Below, piece after piece: positions 14,791 through 28,300 of a stretch of DNA of 64,000 nt (position 1 is the stretch's first letter; each line of letters begins with the position of its first letter). Below the pieces are notes generated by a model that saw only the letters and a list, made by a program, of their open reading frames with translations, was not told the DNA's origin and made no database searches. The stretch covers positions 885,573 to 949,572 of the forward strand of contig VWYX01000082.1 of the NCBI GenBank assembly GCA_013396525.1, read 5' to 3'. The DNA is from Chaetorhynchus papuensis. Taxonomy: Eukaryota > Chordata > Aves > Passeriformes > Rhipiduridae. The translations under genes were made by a program, and so were the position numbers.

Positions 14791-16089
14791 AGATAACCAG
14801 AAATCATTCCTCAGTATAGGCATAGTATGTAATGCATATGTTAAATAAAAATAAAAGTCATTTAACATGAATTTCATGTACTCCGATGCAAATTGTTTCT
14901 CAAAATAACTTTGTACCTGTATGGAAGTTCAGGTCAGAGAGTATCAGGTGATTCAAGGAGGGAGATCAGCCACACTTGTTGTTTGTGGAAAAGGTGTTGA
15001 GGGCAGTCATTTCAACAGAGTTACCACCACCTGTGCTAGACTCCAAACTCTTCCAAAGACTGAAAACCATATGGTGTGCTGGAAACGCAGGAAAGGGTGA
15101 GGTGGAGACACGGGCAGAACAATCAGCATGGTAGGGTAGCTATGGCTAGTCTGCATGTGGCTGAACTGTGCTTTGGAAGCGTCTCTTTCCACCTGTGTGA
15201 CCGGCCGATGACACAGGCATCGTTTAGGTGCAGTTCCAGCCAGATTAGCTAAGTAGGTACTGCACATTCCTCAGCACATGCAGAGAACTTGGCAAAAACC
15301 GGGATGTTTTGGGCTTTTTTCAGCATTCCAATGAAGGTAATTATTTCTTTGCTTTTTAAAATGATACTGAATTTGTATCTAATTACAAGAAGTACCTGGA
15401 GGGTTTCCCATGGTTGTTTGTTTTATTTTTTCCTTCCTTCAGAAGTCTTTCAGCACAGCACCGTTGTTACAATACTCCTCTTCCCTGAGGGATCAACCTT
15501 GCAATCTCAGCTCTGGCAAGAGTCCCACAGGCTCTAACAATTGCTCAATTTGAGTCTGTGTTACTGACTGGGCCCTTGGTGGATATTTAATTTGGAAAAA
15601 CGGAGTGTCTCTAATGGTCTTTTTGCAGAAAAAAAAAAAAAGGTTTATATTTCTTGAAACTATTCCATCTGCATTAAATTCACCTGAGAGACTGTGTGTC
15701 AAATATTTCACATGATGTTCTTTAAATTATTACAAATGGTAATACATGCTATTTTGTTATTTTATGTTACTAAAAAGTACGGAACTGTATAAAAACTGCT
15801 TCATTTCATGAAAAGAATTTTGTTTCTGATTCTACTGATCTCATTTTTTATTTTGCTTAGGTCAAGCAAAAATCTTTTTAGAACACTTGCATAACAAGGA
15901 ATCCTCTTCTTCCCTTTACATTTTTACGCCTTAGACTGACCAACATCTGTAAGAGTGTCTTTAAAAACCTGCATGTGTGAATGACTTCATTCTGAGTTCC
16001 ACCTATTTCTCAAGTATCTGACTGCTGATGATGGATTTGTCACCATTAGCAGATGATAGGGCACAAGAATTTCAGCAACTGGTCCAATA

Positions 16090-16150
16090 AATCACAGGAT
16101 TATGGACTCATTTAAGTCAGAAAAGACCTCGGAGATCACTGAGTCCAAAA
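16090..16150 (-). mobile_element. CR1 LINE 3' tail fragment
   Basis: Reads ATCACAGGATTATGGACTCA, then AGTCAGAAAAGACCTC, then GAGATCACTGAGTCCAA, the characteristic reversed CR1 3' end (terminal repeat, then the GGAAAGACCT and GATCATCNAGTCCAA blocks). Only the last ~60 bases are left, typical of extreme 5' truncation. Confidence 0.75.
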
Positions 16151-17740
16151 AACAAAGAAGTGGTGCGTCAAACCTGATCTGATGACTCTTCACTTCTGCA
16201 GGTGATTCCTTCACAGAAAATTAATTTCATTTCAGTATTTCAGAAGAGAAAGCTTTTTACTGGAATGTATTTTGTAACACTTTATCTTATCTAATGTTAA
16301 TGGGCCTCATGCCAGAAAATTAAAAACTTCTTTTTTTTTTCTTTAACCTGGAAGGTGCCTCCCCAGAAAAGGTGACTGAAGTAATCTGTAGTCAATACCT
16401 AATAACTTACAGCTCTGTCACACCGCCAAGCGGGAAGAGTCTCACGCACAAACTAGAGGTTTAGTCACCTGGCCTACCAGGAGAGGCATCAGGAAAGAAG
16501 GCTGTAACTATTGAACACCTCCTTCTGTGGCTCCAGCTCACAGGGGACATCTGCCCCAGGGCAGGCTGCTCTGTCTGACACAGGCTGCTGCAGAACCAGC
16601 AAGGGTGACCACGCTGGTCAGAGCCCGGCCAGGCTGTGAGGATGTAGGGAGACACTTTGGCATCTTGCAGTGGGACGTACAGCCTGCCACAGTTTTTCTT
16701 TCGTTGCTCAAACCTAGCCACTTGGCCGGGAAAGTTTTGATGCAACCTTTAGTTTCAAAGATCAGGATTTTTGTCCTATCTCATCGAAAAATATGACCAT
16801 AAAAATAACATAGCATTGCTTCAGCAAACACTAGGGTTCAAAATTTTTTATCTCACTAGTTTGATATTTTGCTAAAAAATGTTTTGTTTACCAGTGATTT
16901 CACATAATGAACTATACACACCCATTTTTATTTCTGGATTCCAGAAAGAAAGAACCCAAGAAAAAAATGTTGACTGACAATATGGGGCTAGATGTTCTGT
17001 TTCCAAGAGAATTAACCAGTCTCGAATGTTTTATCATAGATTTGTAGGAGTCTGCAACTGCTCCAAAAAATGACAAAGACAGCAGACATGGAGGATAAGA
17101 AACTGTAGATATCAGAAGTCATGAACACAGATAAATAAAATACCAGTTAAATATCTTGAAAGGCCAAGATGAAATTCCAAGAATATAACTCTGACATTGA
17201 AGGATTTCCTTCTTGAAAATAATGGGACATCCTTGCTCCTAACTACATGCAAATGCAGGAGTGCAATCTATAAAAAATATTATATGTCAGAGCTAGCATT
17301 ACATAAATCACAACCATCTCACTTCAGTCAGTTTTAAACCACAAAAAACCCCCCTAAGTCTATTTTGAAATATAATACCTTGAACTGAGCCAAGCTTATT
17401 GCTAATGCATTTATTAATAATCCTGTCTCCCTGCATATTTGGGAACATTCAGAGCCTCAGAGTTCCAGCTGGGTTGCTTCATGTGGACTAGAAATATGTC
17501 AGATTGTATAGTCTGTGATTGGATACAAACCTTTCACATGCATGTTTTCATTTGAACCCAGATAAGGATCACCGTTTTACAAAAACAAAATGGATGTGAT
17601 TAGGTACTATATACTTCTAATTGCTCACCTTGGCTTAGTATTCACTGGAAGCAACTGAAGTGTCACGTTGATTTTTGCAGCTGCCTTTGCAACCTTCTAC
17701 CTATTTAGTGTTTAACTTTTAGGTCCACTTTTGAATGTCC
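16151..17740. other. Gene-free interval
   Basis: Mixed sequence with a GC-richer patch at about 16500-16740 that keeps a 94-residue minus-strand and an 89-residue plus-strand frame open. Neither is recognisable. Confidence 0.5.
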
Positions 17741-17835
17741 AAAAACAAACAAAAAACCCCAAAACAAAAACAACAACAACAACAAAAAAACCAACCAAAA
17801 AAACCCCAAAACAAACCAAAAAAACCCCCCAAAAA
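17741..17835. repeat. A/C-rich low-complexity tract
   Basis: About 95 bases of A and C only, built from AAC, AAAC and CCCC units. Both strands stay open as Lys/Thr/Pro or Val/Phe/Gly-rich frames, which are artefacts of composition. Confidence 0.9.
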
Positions 17836-20319
17836 TGCAGCTGGCAGCACAAACTCAAAAAGGTTTTGTACTTTCCAGGTCTGAGGAGGCGCAGTTTAAA
17901 TATGCCTGATACTGAAGTCAGAAATATCTTCTCCCTTACAGGAAAGCTATGCACACAAATGTCAAGTACGTGCTGATTCTCCCATGACTCACATCAGAGT
18001 GGCTCTGCTCAGCATGCTTTAGCCTGACAGCATTTGCCAGTTCAGTTTCCTAATGATGCCCTCTATTCAGGGTAGGTGTGTGACACTTATAGAATGTGGC
18101 ATGTTATTTTAGATTGTAAACAGATGTGCACACATCTTCCAAAAGGTCTAATCCTCCTCACTCCACTCTAGGTACGTTTGCCTTATGTCTTTGTCTCCAT
18201 TCTCCTACCTTTATTTCTATACTAAAAATCTGCCACACTTCTTAGCAAACACCCTCTGCTACCTTTACTTTCTGGGGCTCAGACTGTGACTCTGGATGCA
18301 TCAGGAAAATCATCATGATCAGTGCTCTGTTGGTGCCAGCAGAATAAGCAGAAGCAAAAGAAAATTAAGGAAGATGCAAATCTAGGATCTCATTTTCCTT
18401 TATCTGGTAGTGTGCCTCTGGGACAAAACCATCAAGGATGGACAGGAATAAAGTGCTCAAACCCCTTCTTGGGCAGGAGCAAAGACATGAGTAGAAAGCC
18501 TCGTTCAGATGACTCTCTGGGGATGGTGAAGCCCTGCACTACAGCACTTGCAGCTGTACTTGCTGCTCTGGCTGCCCAGCCCAGGCAGGGAAATCCCTTG
18601 CTGGCAGAATTGGATGTGACGATTTTCTGGCTTTGCTCAGCCTCACAGCAGGGCTGTGACCCCTGGCTGCCAGCAGAGTAGACTTAGGCACTGCTGGCTC
18701 ATGTAGCTCTCCATCTGAAGGACTCTTCCTCATGGGTCTTGGGCAAGCAGATATTGGAAAAGGAGCACGGTCAGAGCAGCACATTTGGGATGGGTAGAGC
18801 TGACTGAACTGCCTCTTGGGCCCTTTGTCCATGAGAGGAAGACACTGCTGCAGTCTGTGCCACTTAGGCTAGACCTGTGCTGAAGGCATCTTCCCTCTTC
18901 CCCCATTTTGTAACCAACATTTTGTGAGCACTAGCAGGTATGAATCAATGTGGTGTGCCATCCTCAAGACAAACTTAAAACACAGCCTAATTCAGGAAAG
19001 AGCTTCCTGCAATGCTGTTGGATACACAGCTCTTCTATGACCTCTTCCTTGTTTTAACACTACATAGCTCTAAAACTTTCCTTTGTCTGCACTGAGATTA
19101 TTCGCAGGTCGAGCCCTGGATTCCATCCCAATTTTGTTTAGCAGCCAAAACTCCTACTTCTGTTGAGGGCTGTTCTGTTTCAGAGAGGACAATATATTGG
19201 ACCTTACTGCTTTTACTGCATTCAAGCATTGTTAAAGTTACAAAAGGCTCCCTCAGATCTTTGCTCACGCAAGTGTTCTGACATAGGGAATTTTTACTTT
19301 TAAACCTTTAGAAAAAACATTCAGCTAATCTTCTGGGCTCTGGTTCAGGAAAGAAAACTCCTAATGTTAAACACATGCCTTGGAATTGTCATTTAAACCA
19401 AGGGATCTGAAATGCTTGTTTCTACTAAAGATTGCAATTAAATGTTGCCCTAGATAGGAGTGAATTCTGGATTTGGGCATTAATGAGGATGTCCAGGGAC
19501 AAACAATAGGTTCTTTTTAGATTTGCATTAACTTTACACCACCTGCCAACAAAAGCAGTGCTTGTACATGAAAGAAAGCAGTTTTGACTACATGGTAGCC
19601 AAAGGTATGGCTGCACCTTGCTGTTTTCAGAGGGATTAATAGATTTTGGGCCTTAGTTCTTTAAGATGTTTAGTGTTTTCTTGGGACACCTGAGTCCTTT
19701 CAACATCAACTGCACTTAAGGGCATTCAGTGCTTTGCAGGATTAGGTCCAGCTACACCAGTTTGAAAAATCTCTTTGATACTTGGTGGTGGTACGTGAAG
19801 TCTGTAGCATTGTTTTTTACTATTTTTATTCATGCATGGACCACAGCCACCTCAAGCACATTCATATGTCTAAAACTGAGATGAAAACACGTATTCTGGG
19901 GTAAAGAAAACTTTCCAATTATTTCTTTTTCTTATGTCCAACTTCGAAGACAGAGCTTTAGAACATATTTTTGGGCTGTGTCTGCAAACAAGTAACGAGG
20001 GCAGTGTTTGCTGTGTACTACCTGTAGCAGTGGGTGCATATGTTAGAGAGCTGGAGGGGTCACTCACTAGCTAGGTATCACCTTTCTCAAAGACAGGAGA
20101 GGTTTCCTGAGTCCTTTAGCAGGAGGCATTTGTCACATGATATCTCCAATGATCTTCCAAGTGTCAGCTGTAACATGACACTTTTCAACTAAGACAATAA
20201 ATTGGCTTAAATTTAGCAGGAAAAAGACACCTGGCTCTGTACCAGGTTTGATAAGCAATAAACGAAACATAACCAAAAGGGGAAAAAAAAAAAAGTGGAT
20301 GTCAGAAAATCTTTTACAA
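17836..20319. other. Gene-free interval
   Basis: No gene was recognised. The overlapping 119-residue plus-strand (18322-18681) and 97-residue minus-strand (18539-18832) frames fall in a slightly GC-richer patch and look incidental. Confidence 0.5.
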
Positions 20320-20660
20320 AGCCCGTGCCCCCGCCACCTTCCCTAATTAGGGCTTATTTTTTTCCAGTTTGTCATCAGGTATGCTGATGGAAACGGTGGG
20401 TACGAAGCTCTGATAATTGTCCTGGATTCCTGAGCCCTCCGTCCTTCAGCGGGGCCAATAATGAAGACAGAGGAGAGAGAGAGAGGCCGGGATGTGCCTG
20501 CCTGCCTGGAATGCAGCCGGAGCTGAAAGCTGACACCAGCTCGCTGGAAAAAGACTTGCTAGCAAGGGCTGTCTCCAAGACAACAGAGTATTTTCCCTGT
20601 GATGCATTTACACAGTGGGGTTAAAGTTCTGTGAAAGCAACAGCTGTTGTAAAAACATTG
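20320..20660. promoter_or_regulatory. Candidate conserved enhancer
   Basis: A GC-richer, repeat-poor block in AT-rich desert. It contains the 12-base palindrome CCCTAATTAGGG (20341-20352) with a TAATTA homeodomain core and the palindromic E-box CAACAGCTGTTG (20638-20649). A short GA run lies at about 20470-20486. Reads like a developmental regulatory element; conservation untested. Confidence 0.3.
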
Positions 20661-21471
20661 TATTAAATATGCTTAGAACTGTAAAACGCGTGCTCCTCAT
20701 GTTGCACTTTGCTCGAGAGAAATGTGGAAACCTGTGGTATGTCTGAGGGAGAGTTTCTGCTCTCCCAGAGGCTGTTTTATAAATGTCATGCTCCATTTTC
20801 AACCTTTTCCTGCTGAGATAGTTTCTCCTTTAGACCATTTTTCTCTAAAGTTGACTTTCAAGTTAAAAGCTAATGGCTAAAGCACGACTGGGTCTACTCC
20901 CTACTTTTACTCCTTTAAACTATGCCTTTTGCTTGAAAACTTAACTTCCACTAAATGTGTGCTCTTGTGTTTGGATATAAGCTGCCGCAAATGAAGCTTG
21001 CTTATCCTGATGCCACCCATACATGTGTCCCGGCTATCATTTGCTTTTCAGACTCACCAGCACTAATATTTTTCCATCACCAGAGAGCAATCTTCTGCAA
21101 TGCTCTCCTGTTACTGACTTTGCTAACCTCTGGGGAGAAACTTTCCACATGTAAAGCAGATAAAATATTGCCAGCTACAAAAATCAGAGGCTGGCAAAAC
21201 AACAGACTGCTGCAGAGCTATTCTCTCCTCTCCTTTTGCAATTCTTAGAGGATCTTAAAACTGTTACATAGTTTTCAAGTCAAGAGGCAAAGACCTAGAG
21301 GTTGTAAGAGACTCACCCAATGCAACTTTCTCCAAGTGAGACCACAAGGACACAATGGCTCAGCTACAGAGATGCCCAGTGAGCCTCTGCATGTACTGAT
21401 ATGACAGCTGTACTTTTGATCACTTCCATGCAAACTTTGTAAAAGTTGTAAAAGTCTACAGTAGAGTGAAA
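20661..21471. other. Gene-free interval
   Basis: Unique sequence. The 97-residue plus-strand frame at 20955-21248 is not recognisable. Confidence 0.5.
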
Positions 21472-21566
21472 CTCCTCTCCTCTCCTCTCCTCTCCTCTCC
21501 TCTCCTCTCCTCTCCTCTCCTCTCCTCTCCTCTCCTCTCCTCTCCTCTCCTCTCCTCTCCTCTCCT
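21472..21566. repeat. (TCCTC)n pentanucleotide array, cut by a gap
   Basis: About 19 perfect copies of a 5-base pyrimidine unit (GGAGA on the other strand), with no interruption until the N run. The far side of the gap does not resume the repeat. Long purine/pyrimidine arrays of this kind block polymerases. Confidence 0.97.
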
Positions 21567-21931
21567 NNNNNNNNNNNNNNNNNNNNNNNNNNNNNNNNNN
21601 NNNNNNNNNNNNNNNNNNNNNNNNNNNNNNNNNNNNNNNNNNNNNNNNNNNNNNNNNNNNNNNNNNNNNNNNNNNNNNNNNNNNNNNNNNNNNNNNNNNN
21701 NNNNNNNNNNNNNNNNNNNNNNNNNNNNNNNNNNNNNNNNNNNNNNNNNNNNNNNNNNNNNNNNNNNNNNNNNNNNNNNNNNNNNNNNNNNNNNNNNNNN
21801 NNNNNNNNNNNNNNNNNNNNNNNNNNNNNNNNNNNNNNNNNNNNNNNNNNNNNNNNNNNNNNNNNNNNNNNNNNNNNNNNNNNNNNNNNNNNNNNNNNNN
21901 NNNNNNNNNNNNNNNNNNNNNNNNNNNNNNN
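21567..21931. other. Assembly gap (365 N)
   Basis: Unknown sequence that begins inside the (TCCTC)n array, so the array length is not known. Long frames crossing it are artefacts. Confidence 0.99.
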
Positions 21932-24900
21932 TAACTTGATACTTTTAAAAAAAAGTTTGCTTTTTTTAATAACAGGTGGGTTGTAGGACATCAATTCCTA
22001 TGTTTTAATCCCTGAATTACTTATAGAAAGTTAGATTTAGAGGACTGTATACTACGGCCTGGGTTTATTAATGATTTTCTGTTTCACTGCATTGGGTCCT
22101 CCACCCTGGATTATGTCTTTTCACTAGAGATTTTATTTCTTTTTTTTTTTCTGACAAAAAACGGTTGGTTTTGTTCCTTTCCCAGAGGTACTCAAAATAA
22201 ATAATATGTGAATATTTAGTGAATTTTCAAGCCTACTGGGTCTGAGCCCATTCAGGCAATGTGAACCTGCCCATCCCTAGGAATAATACCAATAGGAAAT
22301 TACTCTTCCACCCAAATCAAGTTTCAACATCTGCAGATAGCTTGTCCTAATGCACTTGGCAATGATGCCAAAAAAAGCTTCTCCATCCTTCACCTAGCAG
22401 CTGCCGTCATCACAACAGTCCGGCTGCAACTGAGATGGTTAAACATTTCTGCAAAGCTGTTTGAGTGTGTTTCAGGAATCCCAGGAAAGAGACCATGCGA
22501 AGAAGGTGTTTGCACATGTGGACTCACAAGTATGTCAAAGAGGGAAGCAGGAAAATATCCCAAATCCCACTCTTCCCCACCTCTTACAACATATTCAACC
22601 AATTAAAATAATCAATGCAAAGATTGCTTTTGACCATATGAATGTATGTGTGGGAAAAACTTGATTTTAAATATGTTGTGTTTTGGAAAAGATCATTCAA
22701 ACACATGCCTGAACACATACATAGAAGACAGAGAGAGATCTCAATATCTGGGCTTGATTTACTTCCATGTGCTTGAAGGTACAAACTTCACATATATTAT
22801 ACATCTGTTGGAACCCAGCAAAACAGGAGTTGTAGGCTTTTAGTACTGCCAGAGTTCTTGTGTATAGGATTATACTGTTGATCCACTCCATGCTAGAGAC
22901 TGGATTGTGTCCTTGAATTTCTGCCTGAAAACACAGAAACCATTCATCTTCAGTAGGAAAAGCATGCCTAAGCTGCTTCAGCAGTTTTGAGAATCTCAGG
23001 CTAAATAATTTTAACTGATCAGAAGGGGAAATGTTATCTTACTCGAGACAGAGTCCAACCACTGATTTCTGGTGAGGCTTTGAATGTTCAGCACTCTTTA
23101 AATGTGGCTTCTATAGGGGCAAAAAGCCTGGGCATTCAAGAAAATCCTCTCAATTATGGAAACTAAACATCCTCAGGAGGAAGGGAGGTTTTCAAAATGC
23201 TCTTTCAAGAATTTGGCTAGAGGAATCAGGTGGGTTGAATGTCTGTTCAGCTGGTGTGTGGGAGCAACCTCTTTGAAGTAGCACAAATGACAATCCCTTG
23301 TCCACTTCGATTTGTGGTCATTCCAGATTTTGAAAACGTTTTCCCAACCATCTCTTCTTGATTCTTCTGTCCCTTGAAATGCATGGCCACCAGGGGAACA
23401 TCTTCAAGTTTGATAACCAGAAGGCATCGCAATGCCCTCATTACCAGAAGGCTGTAACCAGCAAGGATCATTTTATTTAGTAGAAATCCTTCCAAACATC
23501 ACATTTTTTTCAACTTTCTTTTTCAATATTTTCTCACAACCCCAGAGGTTAAGGGCCAGATCTTCAAACAGAGCCTGTGACTGGCAGTATCTCAATTTGC
23601 AAGATGGAAGTGGAAGAGATTCTGTCTCCAGGGAGAGGGAAAGAGTAGGAAGCACTTAAAATTAAGGGGTTGAAATAACCCCTGTGCCTAAAACTCTCAT
23701 TTCTGGGCTGAGCTGTTAGCAATATCATCACAAAATTGTTCTTCAGATGAAGGGTGTGATTTTTCTTGGCTTTGCTTCTGGTTCCTGCAAAAGTCACCAG
23801 GGCATTCACCCCTGGCTGACAACACATAGCAATAAGTGTAGTTTAACTGTAGTTCATATCATGTGAGTCTATCAGTCAGGGGAGTAAGAGATATGGGTTT
23901 TGAAAAATACAGCCACAGAGACAATATATGCATTTGATTCAAAGGCAAGAATTTATACAAGTGTATCTACAAAAATAAGTGGGTGATTCCCAACAAAGCT
24001 AAAGCCTTAATTCCACGATGAACCCATTATCCCACTCTCGACCAGTACACAATTCTTGGTTTTATATCAGAAAAAGGACATTGTACTTTTCTTAAGCCCC
24101 AACTGATATGAAATCCCATTGTTACGGCATTCACCACAACAATAGCCCTTTGGAGCACTCAAAATGCCTGGCTGTCAATTAGGTTCCTATAAGGAAGGAA
24201 CAGGACATTGTTTACATCACAATGCAGCATCAATGAAGGTATATACATTAGCCAGATGAATGCACTCTGCCGTGTTTCAGTAAGCCCAGTGCCATCAGTG
24301 CTGACAATGAATATCAAGCAGGTCTCTCGTGGCAGGCTGTGCAGGTATCAGACTCTGCACTGTATCTGCGTGTCCAGCACAGCTCCACGCGCGATGTGCT
24401 CCACAGATTGGTAGTGTTTTGGGGCACTTTGCTTCAGGGGAAAGCTATAATGGGAGGAGGGGTTCAGAGATACCTAACAGCCTGGCACTGACCCATTGAA
24501 AATAAGGAAGCAGTTTCATACAGCCTCACCATTTGCCTTTGTTATTAGGAAATAAATCAGCCTTTGTTTTTTCTGGACAAAGTGAAGGAATGTCATTATG
24601 ACTTATAAATTGTGCAGTTACAAAACAATCAGGAAATCTTCCCATTTAAATCTGAATAACTTTAATTGTTGGGAATTTAAACTTTAGTCTATTGAGTGAA
24701 ACAAATGCTTAAATAGGGCTCTTCATTGAAATTCTGTGTTTGAGCTAAAACCTGCATTAAAAAAAAAAAACAACAAACCAACAACTGTGAGGCTGGTTGG
24801 TTAAAGACTGAACAAATCTTATAGTTGCATCATTTAATGCCTTTTGACTGGAGAGGAAACCAAAGTTGACAGAGTGGCAAATTAGTGTGGTTGGTAGTGC

Positions 24901-25267
24901 TTTATTTACGCCATTGCAAATGTATTTTTTCAGAGAGTTACTTCCATCTTGTGCCACTGTGCAGTTTCCTCAAGTCTGTCTGAAGTCTCAGTCCTGAACA
25001 TAGCAGTGCACTAGTAGTTAACACGAAGACAAAAACGCTGAAGTCAAACACATGCAGACTTCCTTGCTTTCTCATGGAATAGCAGCAAACATTTTTATGC
25101 AGTGCTTGCTCCCAGGTTATCAAAGTCTGCCCACAGAAATTATTGTGTCATTGAGGTAAACCTCTCTGACCTGATGGCAGCTAGGTCAAGCAAAGTCTAG
25201 CTGAAGAAATGGTAAAATTTTTGAGAAACAGATAGAAGTGTTCTACTGACTTTGTGTATGACTAAAA
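21932..25267. other. Gene-free interval
   Basis: AT-rich unique sequence. A stretch near 24500-24760 holds an opposed pair of SOX-like cores (CTTTGT and ACAAAG about nine bases apart near 24560) and could be regulatory, but this is weak. No gene was recognised. Confidence 0.45.
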
Positions 25268-25334
25268 GCAAATACTCCACTTAAAAAAAAGCAAATGCTC
25301 CACTTAAAAAAAAGCAAATGCTCCACTTAAAAAA
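25268..25334. repeat. Triple 23-bp tandem repeat
   Basis: Units start at 25268, 25291 and 25314, each GCAAATNCTCCACTTAAAAA plus a few A, with one A/G difference in the first unit. The last unit is slightly short. The near identity implies a young slippage expansion. Confidence 0.95.
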
Positions 25335-28300
25335 TGCCCCTGTCACTCGGCAGATGAGCTGGCATAATTGGTCTGGCAGTTGGAGCTGCAGGCTTAGAAA
25401 TGGTCTGTGAATAACCTCAGCACTCTGATAGCTATGATTTTATTGGTATTTTCGTTGTGTAAGAACCTTGCCACTGCTAGAATTTCCTTTTTCCAGCCTT
25501 TATCTCCAGCTAAACTCCACCCCTCATGGATTTTCACACTGTCCCTTCTCAGAGATGACCTCTCTTCCACCTCTGACCTCTTTCAGAGTTTTCACCCTTG
25601 CTTTAACAATTGATTTATGATGTGCCTGTGAAAGGGTCAAGCCTACTTTTACGGTTTGCTTAAAATATTTCTTTTTTGGGTAGATACAGAAGTGGTGCTT
25701 AATAAGTGCTAAGTAAATAACCTAAGGATTGGAGACAGCTTCCCTTTTCTGCTAACTACTAGATGTCTCTAAAACTCTTCGTAACAAGTGTTTACCAAGT
25801 CTTCAAACAAATTAACTGATAACTGTAATAATTTTGTGCCTAATGAAATGTGTCAAGGGTTTAGGATTTCCAAAAAGAGTAATTTCAAATTAAGTTGTCT
25901 CACAGTTCAGTGAAAAGGCAACCGCTAAAGATAATTCAAGGACTTGTATATGTAATGGACAGGAAGTCTATTTTTCTTTTAGTTTGACAGATTGATCTTC
26001 CACAGAAAAAAAGAAAAAAAAAGGCAAGAAGGCTACTAGGCATAAACTTTCATTGCCTCCAGCCTCCCTGTGCCAAAATTCCTTTTAACCTCACTTCAGG
26101 TGGCGTCAGAATTGCAGGATCAATCAATCACCTCAGAGGCAGATTTTATTCTTCTGTTTCACTTATCCATTATTCTTCACATGCACCATAATTTATCCTG
26201 CAAATTCAGTTGTGGTTTTTTATGTGGTCCTCATCATTCAATGTATCTAAAAATCAAAACTGAATACATTTAGATTTTAAAAAATCAATTGGATACTTGT
26301 GCTGGCATTTATGAAGCTCTAAGTAAGTACTGACCAGATGACAATGCTTATCCTCCTTGCCACAGATTGCATCACACATGAAGCCATTTGAAAATATGAA
26401 GAGTGTTTTGAGGCTCTCTGTTTCAAGTTGAACTGCACACCACCATTTTCTCTATAAACTTTGTCACATGTGTGTCTCTCCAAGCTAACTGGTACCAGAT
26501 GATATTTTTAGAGATGCCACAAAAGACATTCTCTTGGGTTCTTAAATGCACTGATTTTTTTTCCTAGCCACTAAAAACTTGATTTACTATCCTGACAATT
26601 TTAATAGGGAAAGAGACAGTGGTTTATTGCTAAACATTTTTCATTTTCACATTTCCATGAAATGCTACCGAAGTGGAAAAACTACCAAGATAACACCTAG
26701 CATTCTATTTGGTTTGAACAGAAAAGCTCAGAGAGGCCAAATGTTGATCTATCTCTCTGTGTAAGCAGAAAAAATACTAAATTGTTACAGTGCTTCTGTG
26801 GTTTCAAAGCATAGCCATGTGCCAGGAGCTGGAAGGGGGAGACAACAGGTGAGCAGTCTCCAGGCCTCACTCAGCCTTGTTGGCAGTGTGCTCGCTGCTT
26901 ACCACTGGTCCAGACAGAAAATGCCCATTTCAGTCTGTGTCACGTTTGCCCCCTTGCTGAAGCCAGAAAGGAAGGGGATGCAGTTTCATTCCCATCCAGC
27001 CTCTATCAGAAGAGCACAGAAGGATCAGACAGAGCAGAACAGAGGGTTTGAAAGAATCGTCTCCCAAACACAAAGGCTGCTGTTGGGACTGGACACTGTC
27101 TGCCTTGTCACCATCTACCTGTGTAATCACCAGGCACAACGATGTCTGTTCATTAAAGGCCCCAGTCCAGGCTCCTTTGGCATGCTTAACACTTCCACAG
27201 ACTTACAAAGATCTTTGGAGTGTTCAGAGGATAAAAGACCGGACACTATTTGTAGTTTTGCTGATGTTGGGAGGGTGGCTGTAATCCTAAATTCCTTTCT
27301 CAGCCCATGCTCAGCCTCGAGCTGAATGAATAGCAAAAATAAATAAATAATAACCATGAAAAAGATGACCCAATGAAAGCACTGCCTTTGTTTCTGTCCT
27401 GGTCGTGGAGTAGTGCCACTTGTTACATGCTGGTGTTCAGAAAACGGCTTTTGATCTTGAAAGCCTTCTGCTTGTTTTAGTCCTTTTACATTAATCACCC
27501 CTTAATTTCATTTATAGGATGCAAATTACCCTTACTCCTCTTGCTCAGACCATTTAAGCTAGCAGATCAGAGAGCTGATAGGCCAACAAGTAAAATAGTT
27601 GGGAAAAAAAGGGGAAAAAAAAAAAAGAGCTGAAAATACTTACAAATCTTGACTACAGTTGACAAAAAACAGAAGTGGCCTGTGAACTATCCATTAGCTG
27701 AAAAGCTGGTATAGATCAGTGTCACTGCATTGAAGACAATGGTGGTTTGTCATCCGAGAAGGGCCAAATGGACAGAAAGAAAATGGTCTTTTCCTGGCAA
27801 AGAGTTAAATCAGCTCACTTACTCCTTTCTGAAAACTTCTTTCCATTACCTTCCATGGGATGCTTTGACTTGGGAATATTTCGAGTGGTGGTGAATAAAC
27901 ACAGTAGATATCTTTCTCTGTAACTATGTCAGTAATGTACTGACAGTATTGCAGGCTAACTGCACAGGTTTAATTTTGTCATTGCCCCTCTTTCTATGCT
28001 ACGGCTGCTTTTCAACAGTGCTTTCAAACAGAGAAATTAAAAACCCACATTCTGAAATCCTGGGGTAAAGGCTTGTTGAAAGGTTTTCCCCTCCATGCCT
28101 AGCAGGAGCAGTGGCTGTTCTATCATCCTTCTAAACTGGGGTTTCAAACTTCCCTCTTTTGAACTCAACTAAAATCTCTCCCTGACATTAATTGGGTGGA
28201 ACCTGGTGCCTAACACGAGGAGCAGTGTGTGCACATACCAAGGACACCACCAGCAGCCACCTAGTCTCTACATCCAATGAATCTGTGAGTGTCTAAAAGC

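Noticed and set aside
17731..17976. Lys/Thr-rich 81-residue frame and its Val/Phe-rich antisense
   Set aside because: Simple translation of the A/C-rich tract.
21275..21994. 239-residue frame spanning the N gap
   Set aside because: Mostly unknown residues plus a GEERR repeat translated from the (TCCTC)n array.
26798..27325. 175-residue plus-strand frame
   Set aside because: No domain, no repeat or splice support, overlapping frames in other phases. Length is within chance for a 64-kb window.
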